Below are positions 8,343 through 15,869 of a stretch of 30,460 nt of DNA, in pieces. This DNA is from Coriobacteriaceae bacterium. Its GTDB lineage: Bacteria; Actinomycetota; Coriobacteriia; Coriobacteriales; Coriobacteriaceae. The notes under the pieces are model-generated. The model did not search any database. It saw only the letters and a program-made list of their open reading frames with translations, and was not told where the DNA came from. The position numbers and the translations under genes are program-made. Within the stretch, counting starts at the first letter, position 1; every line of letters begins with the position of its first letter. Location: the NCBI GenBank assembly GCA_902362275.1, contig CABIWB010000006.1, positions 75,781 through 106,240 of the forward strand, written 5' to 3'.

Positions 8343-9635
8343 CACACTTGGGTTTTGCCGATCATGATGTTGAGGATCTCGACGTCGGTATCTTTCATGC
8401 CCACACGGCCTACGTAGCCCATGCTGGCAATCGTCTGCTCGACGGTATCTTGGATCAAACCCTCGCCGGCACGGAAGCCACGCCACTGCATGGCCATGTC
8501 ATGTCCCAGAATCGCCGCATCGACGGCAGCCGAAATCTTGGCGGCACAGCTCGCCTTGGCGCCATCGCACACGATGCCGCCAACGTTACCGAGCGTGTTC
8601 GAAACCGTCGCGCCAATCTGCTCGCGCGTGCCACCGCACAGCCAGGTAATCGCAGCGCCGGCACCGCACGCGGCGCAGATAGCACCGCAAAACGCCGAGA
8701 GCGCACCAATATAGCTCTTGATATGCACGGCGATAAGATCGGACAGCATCACGGCGCGCACCAGGCGCTCATGGTCGCAGCGCAGGTATTCGGCATACTC
8801 CATGACGGGCAAGGCGCAGGTAATACCCTGATTGCCCGAGCCGCACACAATAGCGACCGGCAGCGCGCAACCGTTCATGCGGGCGTCGGGCCCGGCAGGC
8901 GACGTCATCGGCACGAGCGCCCAGCAGCGTACGGCCCACCTCGGCGCCCCAAGCGTGCGCGAGGCCCTCGGCACTGATCGCGCCGTTCAGCTCAATCTGA
9001 CGCTCAACGGCAGCGCGGGCGCCCTCAATGTCGCCGCCCTCGATAAAGTCGATGATGGACTCAATCGACATGGGCGTGTCGGCCTTATCCGCCGCCCGCT
9101 CAGCCACGACGCGCTCGGCGCAGGCGGCGCACTCCCCCGCCGACTTGCCGCACACCGGAATACCGTCGAGCGTATGGCACGTGACATTGGTGTGGTGGTC
9201 GGTAATCTCGACGACCGCGGTATGGCCCCCGGCCGTGGCGGTCGCCTTGATGTAGAGGTTGGGCACACCCTCGACAAGCGACACATCGCAGTAGCCGGCG
9301 TCAGCGAGGAGCTCGGTCACGCGAGCACGATCTTCATCGTTAACGCTCTCGAGCACCTCGAGCGCGTTCTTGGCGTCACCGCCCACGGCGCCCAGCACGG
9401 CCGCAGCTTCAATACCGTGCATACCGCCCGAGTTGGGCACGGTCACGCTCTTAACGTTCTTGATGATGTTGCCCGAGCAGGCAACGTCCATATGATCGGG
9501 TTCGCAACCGAGCGTCTGGCTCGCCAACGCCGCTGCATAGGCAACGGCAATAGGCTCGGTGCAGCCGAGCGCACAGACAAGCTCGCGGTTCAAAACATCG
9601 CAAAACGCGGCATCACGAAGGGAATCGGTAGGCAT
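8339..9635 (-). pseudogene. L-cysteine desulfidase / UPF0597 family protein, frameshifted
   Basis: Two adjacent frames together make one UPF0597 (serine dehydratase alpha-like, YhaM/CdsB) protein of the usual length of about 430 residues. The N-terminal part from the ATG at 9635 (AGGAGA binding site) has the catalytic-type cysteine C25 in LGCTEPIA and reads through to about LLGARADDVA. The C-terminal part, in another frame, has GPDARMNGC, GSGNQGITCALP and the iron-sulfur type cysteines (CGAICAACGAG). The switch lies between about 8880 and 8935, and removing one base (or adding two) would join them. Intact relatives break down L-cysteine to pyruvate, ammonia and sulfide or act on serine. As written it is a pseudogene or a sequencing error; programmed frameshifting is unlikely because no slippery run is visible. 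Confidence 0.82.
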
Positions 9636-9907
9636 AGGTATCTCCTGCTTGCATTACGGGCTGGGCTCTCGAAAATAATTAGCCCTTTTATTTGATAACA
9701 ATGCATCAAAAACCGCAACCATGGTTCCGGCGGACGGCGCTCAAGCACAAACTGGCGGCATTCATTCATGAAAAGCAGGTCTTATTGCATGCTAAAGCGT
9801 TTGGCCAAAAAACGCCCGAGCGTTTACACAAAAGTCGCGCTATCATGCAGTCGAACGCGGTAAACACCTTTAGCATTTGCGCCGCATAGACCAGAGAGGA
9901 ACCATCC

Positions 9908-10375
9908 ATGAAGATCGGTATCGGTAACGACCACGCCGCCGTCGAGCTCAAGAACATCATTTCCGAGCACCTAAAGGAGCGCGGCTGCGAGGTCGTGAAC
10001 TTTGGCACCGACACCTCCGAGAGCTTTGACTACCCCATCGCCGGCTACAAGGTGGGTAAGGCCGTTGCCAACGGCGACGTCGACCTGGGTATCCTGATCT
10101 GTGGCACCGGCGTCGGGATTAGCCTGGCTGCCAACAAGGTCGAGGGCGTACGCGCTGTCGTATGCTCCGAGCCCTTCAGCGCCAAGCTCTCCCGCATGCA
10201 CAACAACACCAACGTGCTCGCCTTTGGTGCCCGCGTCGTGGGCTCCGAGCTCGCCAAGATGATTGTCGACGAGTGGCTCGACGCCGAATTTGAGGGCGGC
10301 CGTCACGAGCGTCGCGTTAACCTCCTCAACGAGATCGACCACACGCGCGGCCTCAAGGTTGTCGACGAGGCCTAA
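9908..10375 (+). CDS. rpiB: Ribose-5-phosphate isomerase B
   Basis: A 155-residue RpiB/LacAB family sugar-phosphate isomerase that interconverts ribose 5-phosphate and ribulose 5-phosphate in the pentose phosphate pathway. The phosphate/substrate loop GNDHAAVELK has H9, the general-base cysteine is C65 in ILICGTGVGIS, and H98 sits in RMHNNTNVLAFG, where relatives more often have HNDANVL. GGRHERRV closes the site. Length is normal (about 150). GAGAGGAACC precedes the ATG. A possible -10 box TATCAT lies at 9841-9846. It is a single-gene unit with a strong hairpin after it. Confidence 0.92.
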   Translation: MKIGIGNDHAAVELKNIISEHLKERGCEVVNFGTDTSESFDYPIAGYKVGKAVANGDVDLGILICGTGVGISLAANKVEGVRAVVCSEPFSAKLSRMHNNTNVLAFGARVVGSELAKMIVDEWLDAEFEGGRHERRVNLLNEIDHTRGLKVVDEA

Positions 10376-10402
10376 ACCACTTAGCGCCACAAGCTAACAG
10401 CA

Positions 10403-10437
10403 GGGGCCCGCTCGGAACACATGTCCGAGCGGGCCCC
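10403..10437 (+). terminator. Terminator of rpiB
   Basis: A perfect 14-bp GC-rich stem (10403-10416 with 10424-10437, 7-nt loop) 28 nt after the rpiB stop. The following tail is only moderately T-rich (TTCATAGATTTT). Confidence 0.72.
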
Positions 10438-10454
10438 TTCATAGATTTTGGAAT

Positions 10455-10488
10455 AAAAGGGCGCCGCGGATGGAGTTCCGCGGCGCCC
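10455..10488 (-). terminator. Terminator of ndk
   Basis: A perfect 12-bp stem (10459-10470 with 10477-10488, loop 6 nt) followed on the minus strand by TTTTATTCC. It lies back-to-back with the rpiB terminator between converging genes. Confidence 0.82.
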
Positions 10489-10526
10489 AAGCCACACGCT
10501 AACAGCTTTAAGGAGTCAAAGCTGGT

Positions 10527-10931
10527 TTAGCCAAAGAAACGCTTGATCTCGATCTCGGCGTTCTCCAGGCAGTCGGAGCCATGAATCACGTTGGCGTTGA
10601 CATCGACGGCAAAGTCGCCGCGAATGGTGCCAGGAGCGGCATCAAGCGGGTTGGTGGCGCCCATGAGGGTGCGCATCTTAGCAACGGCAGAAGGACCGGA
10701 AACGACCATCTTGACGACCGGACCGCTCGTCATAAAGTCGCACAGACCGCCAAAGAAGGGCTTGTCGGCCAGATGAGCGTAGTGCTCCTCGACGGTGGCG
10801 CGCTCGAGCGTGGTCATCTCCATGCGCTCGATGACAAGGCCGCTGCGCTCAATGCGAGCAACGATCTCGCCGATTTTGCGGTCGCGCACAGCGTCGGGCT
10901 TAATCATGATGAAGGTCTTCTCGATAGCCAT
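10527..10931 (-). CDS. ndk: Nucleoside diphosphate kinase
   Basis: A 134-residue NDK, which passes the gamma phosphate of ATP to other (deoxy)nucleoside diphosphates. The phosphohistidine is H117 in NVIHGSD, and the N-terminal TFIMIKPDAV and the GATNPLDAAPGTIRGD segments are diagnostic. Length is typical for the family. The ATG at 10931 is chosen because the protein begins MAIEKTF as in relatives and GAAAGG lies 8 nt upstream; in-frame codons further upstream lack support. It is a single-gene unit with a likely extended -10 promoter near 10995 and its own terminator. Confidence 0.95.
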   Translation of the reverse strand: MAIEKTFIMIKPDAVRDRKIGEIVARIERSGLVIERMEMTTLERATVEEHYAHLADKPFFGGLCDFMTSGPVVKMVVSGPSAVAKMRTLMGATNPLDAAPGTIRGDFAVDVNANVIHGSDCLENAEIEIKRFFG

Positions 10932-10994
10932 AAGGTAGCCTTTCAAGTAGGTTCGCGCGTGTCCAAGTCCCATTCCGGCACCCGCCTGGACTTC

Positions 10995-11003
10995 ATCGTA
11001 ACA
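10995..11003 (-). promoter_or_regulatory. Likely ndk extended -10 promoter
   Basis: TGT-TACGAT on the minus strand, with TTTAAC 17 nt upstream as a poor -35. The same TACGAT with a TG extension recurs before the aminopeptidase and phosphate transporter genes. Confidence 0.45.
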
Positions 11004-11231
11004 GAGTTCTAGCTGCAGTTAAACAAAAAGCCGATTATTGAAGCGTTATTATTAATTGAAGCGCTCCATATGTGTCACTTCTGTTCCGAAGCCCGACTAG
11101 AGTACCATCCGCCCCACTTCCAACTACAACGAACAGAACGGACGGTCGATTGTCGCCCGTGAACGCACCCCCTTCACAACCTGCGCAAATGTCCTACAAA
11201 AGTTCTCGACAAGCTCCTTCCTTCCCTATAA

Positions 11232-11263
11232 CAAAACGGGCGCCCACCGTAGCGAGCACCCGT
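11232..11263 (-). terminator. Terminator of argH
   Basis: Arms 11236-11243 and 11256-11263 form an 8-bp stem (one G-T pair) followed on the minus strand by TTTTGTT, 46 nt past the argH stop. Confidence 0.68.
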
Positions 11264-11308
11264 AAAGGCAAGATATGATGAACGCACCAGACAGACGCAT
11301 CCTATAAG

Positions 11309-12739
11309 CTAATTGGCTCCGTGGCCCATCTCGACGACCTTGGTCAACGAGCCAAACACACCTTCGTCGGCAAAGAGTTGTGCCTCGGCACGCTGCAGCT
11401 GCACGGCAACGGCGGCAGGGGCGGTACCGCCCTCGGTCGTGCGCGCGGCGACAATCGACGGGATGTCGAGCGCCTCGGTAATATCGCGCTCAAAGAGCGG
11501 GCTTGCCTCCCGGAAGACCTCAAACGGCAGGTCCTCGAGGTTGCAGCCGCGCTTCTCGCACATCAGGACCAGATGCCCCACCACGGCATGTGCCTCGCGG
11601 AACGGCAGGCCACGCTTGACCAGGTAATCGGCAACATCGGTAGCGGCAAGGTGTCCCACTCCGCACTCGCGCGCCATGGCGTCCTCGTTGACAGTCCAGG
11701 TCGAGATCATACCCGCCATAACGGACAAGCACTGCATAAGCGTATGGGCGGTATCGAGCGCACCCTCCTTGTCCTCCTGCAGGTCCTTGTTATAGGCCAG
11801 CGGCAGGCCCTTCATGGTCACAAGCAGCTGCACCAGGTTGCCATAGACTCGGCCGCTCTTGCCGCGGATAAGCTCGGCAAAGTCGGGATTCTTCTTCTGC
11901 GGCATGATGGACGAGCCGGTGGAGTACGAGTCGGAAAGCGTGATAAAGCCAAATTCGGAGCTCGACCACAGCACGATCTCCTCGGAAAGACGCGACAGGT
12001 GCATGGCCATGACGGAGCCGGCGTAATGCAGATCGAGCAGGAAATCACGGTCGGAAACCGCATCGAGCGAGTTGGGAATCACACCCGCAAAGCCAAGCTC
12101 GGCAGCCGTCATCTGGCGATCGAGCGGATAGCTCGTACCGGCAAGCGCGGCAGCACCCAGCGGGCAGTTGTCGGCGGCATCAAAGGCGGCCTTCAGGCGT
12201 GTAAAGTCGCGCGCGAACATCCAGGAATACGCCAGCAGATGATGTGACAGCAGCACGGGCTGAGCATGCTGCATGTGCGTATAGCCCGGCAGAATCACCT
12301 TGTCGTACTTCTTGGCCGCATCCACCAGCACATGGCGCAACTCAAGATTGGCCTCCATGAGCTCCTTGGCCAACGCCTTGACACCCAGGCGCGTATCGGT
12401 CGCCACCTGGTCGTTGCGCGAACGCCCGGTATGCAAGCGTTTACCGGCCTCGCCAATGCGACGCGTCAGCTCGCTCTCGATGGACATATGAATGTCCTCA
12501 TCGTTGATATCGAAGGTGAAGTTGCCGGCATCGATATCCTGTTCGATTCCGGTCAGGCCCTCAGCAATCGCCCGCTCGTCCTCGGCGCTGATGATGCCCT
12601 GGGCCGCCAGCATCTTGGCATGCGCCTTAGAACCGGCGATATCCTGCTTATAGAGATGTTTGTCGACCGGCAGCGACGCGCCGAACTCCTGCGTGACCTC
12701 GGCCACTCCCGCCTCAAAACGACCGCCCCAAAGAGCCAT
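11309..12739 (-). CDS. argH: Argininosuccinate lyase
   Basis: A 476-residue fumarase/aspartase superfamily enzyme that splits argininosuccinate to arginine and fumarate, the last step of arginine synthesis. The superfamily signature GSSIMPQKKNP is at residues 275-285 and includes the catalytic serine loop. The second active-site region TGRSRNDQ is at 104-111, and GYTHMQHAQP with H158 at 152-161. Length is normal. The ATG at 12739 starts MALWGGRF as in relatives, with AAAGGGG about 8 nt upstream. It is the third gene after argG and the 56-residue protein on the same strand, so it may share the attenuator-controlled transcript. Confidence 0.95.
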   Translation of the reverse strand: MALWGGRFEAGVAEVTQEFGASLPVDKHLYKQDIAGSKAHAKMLAAQGIISAEDERAIAEGLTGIEQDIDAGNFTFDINDEDIHMSIESELTRRIGEAGKRLHTGRSRNDQVATDTRLGVKALAKELMEANLELRHVLVDAAKKYDKVILPGYTHMQHAQPVLLSHHLLAYSWMFARDFTRLKAAFDAADNCPLGAAALAGTSYPLDRQMTAAELGFAGVIPNSLDAVSDRDFLLDLHYAGSVMAMHLSRLSEEIVLWSSSEFGFITLSDSYSTGSSIMPQKKNPDFAELIRGKSGRVYGNLVQLLVTMKGLPLAYNKDLQEDKEGALDTAHTLMQCLSVMAGMISTWTVNEDAMARECGVGHLAATDVADYLVKRGLPFREAHAVVGHLVLMCEKRGCNLEDLPFEVFREASPLFERDITEALDIPSIVAARTTEGGTAPAAVAVQLQRAEAQLFADEGVFGSLTKVVEMGHGAN

Positions 12740-12857
12740 GGAACCGTCCCCTTTCTCCAAATACCAAAACAAGCGCCCAAAGCAATGCGCCATGTCGCTA
12801 AAGCGATTTTTCAACCGCTAGTTTTACACATTCCCCACCGTGCGCGGGGCCATGTAG

Positions 12858-13028
12858 CTAATTTGCAAAGAAGTGACGCACCAGGCACTTGGCGCCCAAC
12901 GTCTCCCTCCGGATGTTGCCCTGCGAACCATCGATCCAGGCCTTCAGGCTCATAGGGACGTCCTCGACCTTCGCAGCATCGAGCTCGGGCGCGAGGGAAA
13001 GTAAAGCATGCGCGATAGCATTGAACAT
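12858..13028 (-). CDS. Small unknown protein (56 aa) between argG and argH
   Basis: A 56-codon reading frame (starts MFNAIAHALLSLAPEL, ends CLVRHFFAN) with a strong GAGGAG binding site 8 nt before the ATG. It lies in the same direction as argG and argH: 233 nt after the argG stop and 118 nt before the argH start. I do not recognise a family. It shows a hydrophobic N-terminal helix, a mildly amphipathic middle (LDAAKVEDVPMSLKAWIDG) and a basic C-terminus; there is no clear signal peptide, metal motif or membrane segment. A GC-rich hairpin separates it from argG. The good binding site and position support a real gene; conservation is not tested. Confidence 0.6.
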   Translation of the reverse strand: MFNAIAHALLSLAPELDAAKVEDVPMSLKAWIDGSQGNIRRETLGAKCLVRHFFAN

Positions 13029-13078
13029 AATGGATACTCCTCATATATATGGGCGCAGAGCCGCCAAATTGATAGAAG

Positions 13079-13108
13079 GAGCCCCGCCGGACAACCCCGG
13101 CGGGGCTC
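13079..13108 (-). terminator. Hairpin after argG (weak terminator or processing site)
   Basis: A perfect 12-bp GC-rich stem (13079-13090 with 13097-13108, loop 6 nt) about 150 nt past argG. On the minus strand the tail is CTTCTATCAATTT, poor for intrinsic termination, so some transcription may continue into the 56-residue gene and argH. Confidence 0.5.
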
Positions 13109-13261
13109 GGACTCAGCCGCAGTCGCGGCATCATATATGCGGGCGGAACGTAGAGGCCACCGATGTTAAGAAGTGTCAGCAAGCATAACGAAAGGTAGGG
13201 ACCCCGTGCGCCCGTTATGTATCACGCGGATGGGCCGCGCGGATACCAAGGGAAGGAGGCG

Positions 13262-14488
13262 CTAGGCCTGGGCGGCAGCAGAGCTGGGACCCTGGACCTT
13301 TGCCCACGTCTTGAGCGACAGCGTATCGATCTCGATAAAGCCGGCGCTGGCCTTCTCGTCAAACGTGGTGTCGCGGTCGTAGGTAGCCAGACCGTAGTCG
13401 TAGAGGCTGAAGGGGCTCTTGCGGCCGACGACATGGCAGTTGCCCTTAAAGAACTTCAGACGGACGGTACCGGTCACGAACTTCTGAGTGTCAGCCATAA
13501 AGGCATCGAGCGCGTTTTTGAGCGGGCTGTACCACTGGCCGTTGTACACGGCGGTGGCCCAATCCTGCTCGAGCTTAATCTTGGCCTTGAGCAGGTCGCC
13601 CTCGACGCAAATGTCCTCAAGCGCCTTGTGGGCGGTGATGAGCGTCAGGGCGCCGGGAACCTCATAGCACTCACGGCTCTTGAGGCCCACTAGACGGTCC
13701 TCGACCAGATCGAGACGGCCAAAGCCGTTGTCGCCGGAGATCTTGTTGAGCGCGATGATGATTTCGGAGAGCTTCATCTTCTTGCCGTCGACGGCGACGG
13801 GCTTGCCGGCCTCAAACTCAATCTCGGTGTAAGTCGGAGTGTCGGGCGTGTCCTCGGGGTTCTTGGTCATAACCCAGGCGTCGTCGAGCGGCTCGTTCCA
13901 GGGATCCTCCAGGTGACCGCACTCGATGGCACGACCCCACAGGTTATCATCGATGGAATAGGGGTTGTCGTTGGCACCCTCGGGAACCGGCACGTTGTGG
14001 GCGTGAGCATAGGCGACCTCGTCGGGACGACACTTCAGGTCCCACTCGCGAACCGGAGCGATAACCTTAAGCTCGGGGTCGAGGGCCTTGACGGCAGCCT
14101 CAAAACGAACCTGGTCGTTACCCTTGCCGGTGCAGCCGTGGGCGACGTAGGTCGCGCCAAACTCGTGAGCGACCTCGACGAGCTTCTTGGCGAGCAGCGG
14201 GCGAGACAAGGCGGAGAGCAGCGGGTACTTATTCTCGTACATGGAGTTTGCGGCGATGGCCTTGGTCAGGAACTCATCGGAGAACTCGTCGCGCAGATCG
14301 AGCACCTGGCAATCCAGAACGCCCAGGTCGAGGGCCTTCCGCTTCTTGGCGTCCAGGCCGGTCTCCTCCTGGCCCACATTGCCGCAGACGCAAACGACAT
14401 CGAGATTCTTCTCGTCCTGGAGCCACTTGACACATACAGATGTATCAAGACCACCGGAATATGCGAGAACGACTTTTTCCTTGCTCAT
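13262..14488 (-). CDS. argG: Argininosuccinate synthase
   Basis: A 408-residue ATP-dependent ligase that joins citrulline and aspartate, the penultimate step of arginine synthesis. The PP-loop AYSGGLDTS is at residues 9-17, and AHGCTGKGNDQVRFE and SIDDNLWGRAIE are strongly conserved in the family. Length is typical (about 400). The ATG at 14488 is chosen because AAAGGA lies 8 nt upstream and the protein begins directly before the PP-loop. Its roughly 200-nt-plus leader carries an arginine-rich leader peptide and terminator, which predicts control by arginyl-tRNA supply. Confidence 0.96.
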   Translation of the reverse strand: MSKEKVVLAYSGGLDTSVCVKWLQDEKNLDVVCVCGNVGQEETGLDAKKRKALDLGVLDCQVLDLRDEFSDEFLTKAIAANSMYENKYPLLSALSRPLLAKKLVEVAHEFGATYVAHGCTGKGNDQVRFEAAVKALDPELKVIAPVREWDLKCRPDEVAYAHAHNVPVPEGANDNPYSIDDNLWGRAIECGHLEDPWNEPLDDAWVMTKNPEDTPDTPTYTEIEFEAGKPVAVDGKKMKLSEIIIALNKISGDNGFGRLDLVEDRLVGLKSRECYEVPGALTLITAHKALEDICVEGDLLKAKIKLEQDWATAVYNGQWYSPLKNALDAFMADTQKFVTGTVRLKFFKGNCHVVGRKSPFSLYDYGLATYDRDTTFDEKASAGFIEIDTLSLKTWAKVQGPSSAAAQA

Positions 14489-14582
14489 GGCTGTTTCCTT
14501 TCGCCCTTGGTAGCTAGTTAGAACATCGGTCAGTTGCAAGTCATTTCGAGGTCAAAAACCGTGCAATATCAGGTTAAATAGC

Positions 14583-14628
14583 AAAAAGCAGCACAACATG
14601 CCCTAGAAACATGCGTCTATGTCGTGCT
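14583..14628 (-). terminator. Attenuator terminator in the argG leader
   Basis: Arms 14619-14628 and 14590-14599 form a 10-bp stem (one G-T pair) with a 19-nt loop, followed on the minus strand by GCTTTTTGC. It lies after the leader peptide and about 95 nt before the argG start, so it ends transcription before the gene. An upstream GTCGT (14637-14641, minus) can pair with ACGAC in its 5' arm and would prevent it forming. Confidence 0.72.
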
Positions 14629-14692
14629 AAAACCCAACGACCTCAAAATGACTCTGTTGGGGTATTTCACCCCATACGAACAGAGACGATTA

Positions 14693-14767
14693 TTATCGTC
14701 GTCGGGAAATTGCGCGCTGGCGTCGGATGGCATTGTCTGCAGTAGTGATGATCTTTACGAACTGCAT
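14693..14767 (-). CDS. Arginine-rich leader peptide of argG
   Basis: A 24-codon reading frame starting with ATG at 14767 after AAAGGAGAGGCAG, an excellent binding site. Arginine is at residues 15, 16, 18, 22, 23 and 24: six of the last ten codons, ending CGA CGA CGA TAA. The peptide starts MQFVKIITTADNA. Directly after it, hairpins H2 (14679-14685 with 14652-14658), H3 (14656-14661 with 14633-14638), H4 (14637-14641 with 14621-14625) and the terminator each exclude their neighbour. This is the classic layout of ribosome-mediated attenuation. The peptide itself probably has no other job. The opposite strand has an open frame here, without a binding site. Confidence 0.8.
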   Translation of the reverse strand: MQFVKIITTADNAIRRQRAISRRR

Positions 14768-14870
14768 CTGCCTCTCCTTTCACCTATCGCCGGGCGCAAT
14801 TCATATATCGTAAACGGTACCTTTTCCTCGGTAAGCGGTTGTTTTTCCGTCTCCGTTTTCGATGTTCGCT

Positions 14871-14898
14871 ATATTACGCTAAAGTGCCAGCAGCACAA
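14871..14898 (-). promoter_or_regulatory. Likely promoter of the argG leader transcript
   Basis: On the minus strand TTGTGC (14893-14898), a 16-nt spacer and TAATAT (14871-14876). Transcription would start near 14864, about 100 nt before the leader peptide ATG. A palindrome TTGCAGTGCAA lies further upstream (about 14943-14953) and might bind a regulator. Confidence 0.5.
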
Positions 14899-15041
14899 GC
14901 GACAAATTCAAATTTCTGAAAAGTTTTTTCATTACTTTGTGAATTGCAGTGCAAATACGCTCCGTTCCTGCGACAATACGCTCGGTTAATGGTTGATGGT
15001 TATAACGTCTGAAACAATTTCGAAACGAAAGGCGCGCTTTT

Positions 15042-15869
15042 ATGCAAACTTACGAATCGGACACCAATATCGGCAGCATTAAGATTCTCGCCGTTGATAT
15101 GGACAAGACGCTTCTCACCGACGAGCGTGTACTGCCCCAGGGCCTCGACGAGCGCCTGGACAAGCTCGCCGAGGCTGGCATCGTGTTCTGCCCCGCCAGC
15201 GGACGCCCCGCCCCCAAGCTCGAGGAGATGTTCGAGGGTATTAAGAACCGCCTTGCTTTTTGTCCCGACAACGGAGCCTGCGTCATCTATCGCGGCAGCT
15301 ATATCTATAAGAGCAACATCGATGTGGCGCTGTATCAGCAGGTGCTCGCTCGTGCCTCAGAGGACCCGCGCGCCGTTCCCGTCCTGTGCTGCTACGACGA
15401 GTTCTATGTGCTCGCCCGCGACCATCAGTACCACGACGAGATCAGCGTGTACTACAACACGATCAACTATGTCGACACCTTTGAGGGCCTTGATATCGAG
15501 TCCAATAAGATCTCGGTCTTTTTCCCTGCCTACGATGCCGAGCCCGCATTCCGCGAGACCTATAGCCCCGCGTTCTCGGATCAGCTCTACGTCACCAATG
15601 CGGGCCGCGAGTGGATCGACTTTATGAACCTGGGCGTCGACAAGGGTTCGGGCGTGGCGCATTTGTGCGAGCACCTGGGCATCGATATCGCCGACGCTGC
15701 CGCCGTGGGCGACACCTACAACGATATTCCCATGCTGGAGCGCGTCGGGCATAGCTTTATCGTGGACAATGCCGAGGAGCACATGAACGCGCACGCCAAG
15801 TGGCGCATTCCGAGCAACAACGACGGGGGCGTACTGACGCTCATCGACGCCATCTTGGCGGCTCGGTAG
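15042..15869 (+). CDS. Cof-type HAD-IIB family hydrolase
   Basis: A 275-residue HAD phosphatase of the IIB (Cof/YidA) type. Motif I is AVDMDKTLL (D19, D21), motif II is S53 in PASGRP, motif III is K201 in GVDKGSGV and motif IV is VGDTYNDIPML (D224, D228). The large alpha/beta cap between motifs II and III marks type C2B. Such enzymes dephosphorylate sugar phosphates, FMN or PLP; the substrate here is unknown. The ATG at 15042 has AAAGG 10 nt upstream. The 3' end of the gene (15846-15862) is repeated in inverted orientation at 16024-16040, as part of a large quasi-palindrome just past the stop. Confidence 0.88.
   Translation: MQTYESDTNIGSIKILAVDMDKTLLTDERVLPQGLDERLDKLAEAGIVFCPASGRPAPKLEEMFEGIKNRLAFCPDNGACVIYRGSYIYKSNIDVALYQQVLARASEDPRAVPVLCCYDEFYVLARDHQYHDEISVYYNTINYVDTFEGLDIESNKISVFFPAYDAEPAFRETYSPAFSDQLYVTNAGREWIDFMNLGVDKGSGVAHLCEHLGIDIADAAAVGDTYNDIPMLERVGHSFIVDNAEEHMNAHAKWRIPSNNDGGVLTLIDAILAAR

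Larger units (their letters stand above)
10932..11308. other. Gene-free gap between argH and ndk
   Basis: About 375 bp with no supported gene. It holds the ndk promoter (10995-11003), an AT-rich patch with the direct repeat ATTGAAGCG at 11037-11045 and 11055-11063, and the argH terminator (11232-11263). Between 11070 and 11220 I see nothing recognisable; a plus-strand open frame of 68 codons there lacks a ribosome binding site. Confidence 0.6.

Noticed and set aside
11072..11278. A 68-codon plus-strand frame in the argH-ndk gap
   Set aside because: No ribosome binding site, low-complexity composition, and it runs through the argH terminator.
12811..13188. Longer open frames on both strands across the argG-argH gap
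   Set aside because: Neither has a binding site; the 56-residue frame at 12858-13028 does and overlaps them.
14624..14989. A 121-codon plus-strand open frame upstream of the Cof-type HAD gene
   Set aside because: It starts at a GTG without any ribosome binding site, matches no family and is antisense to the argG leader peptide and promoter, which explain the same bases better.
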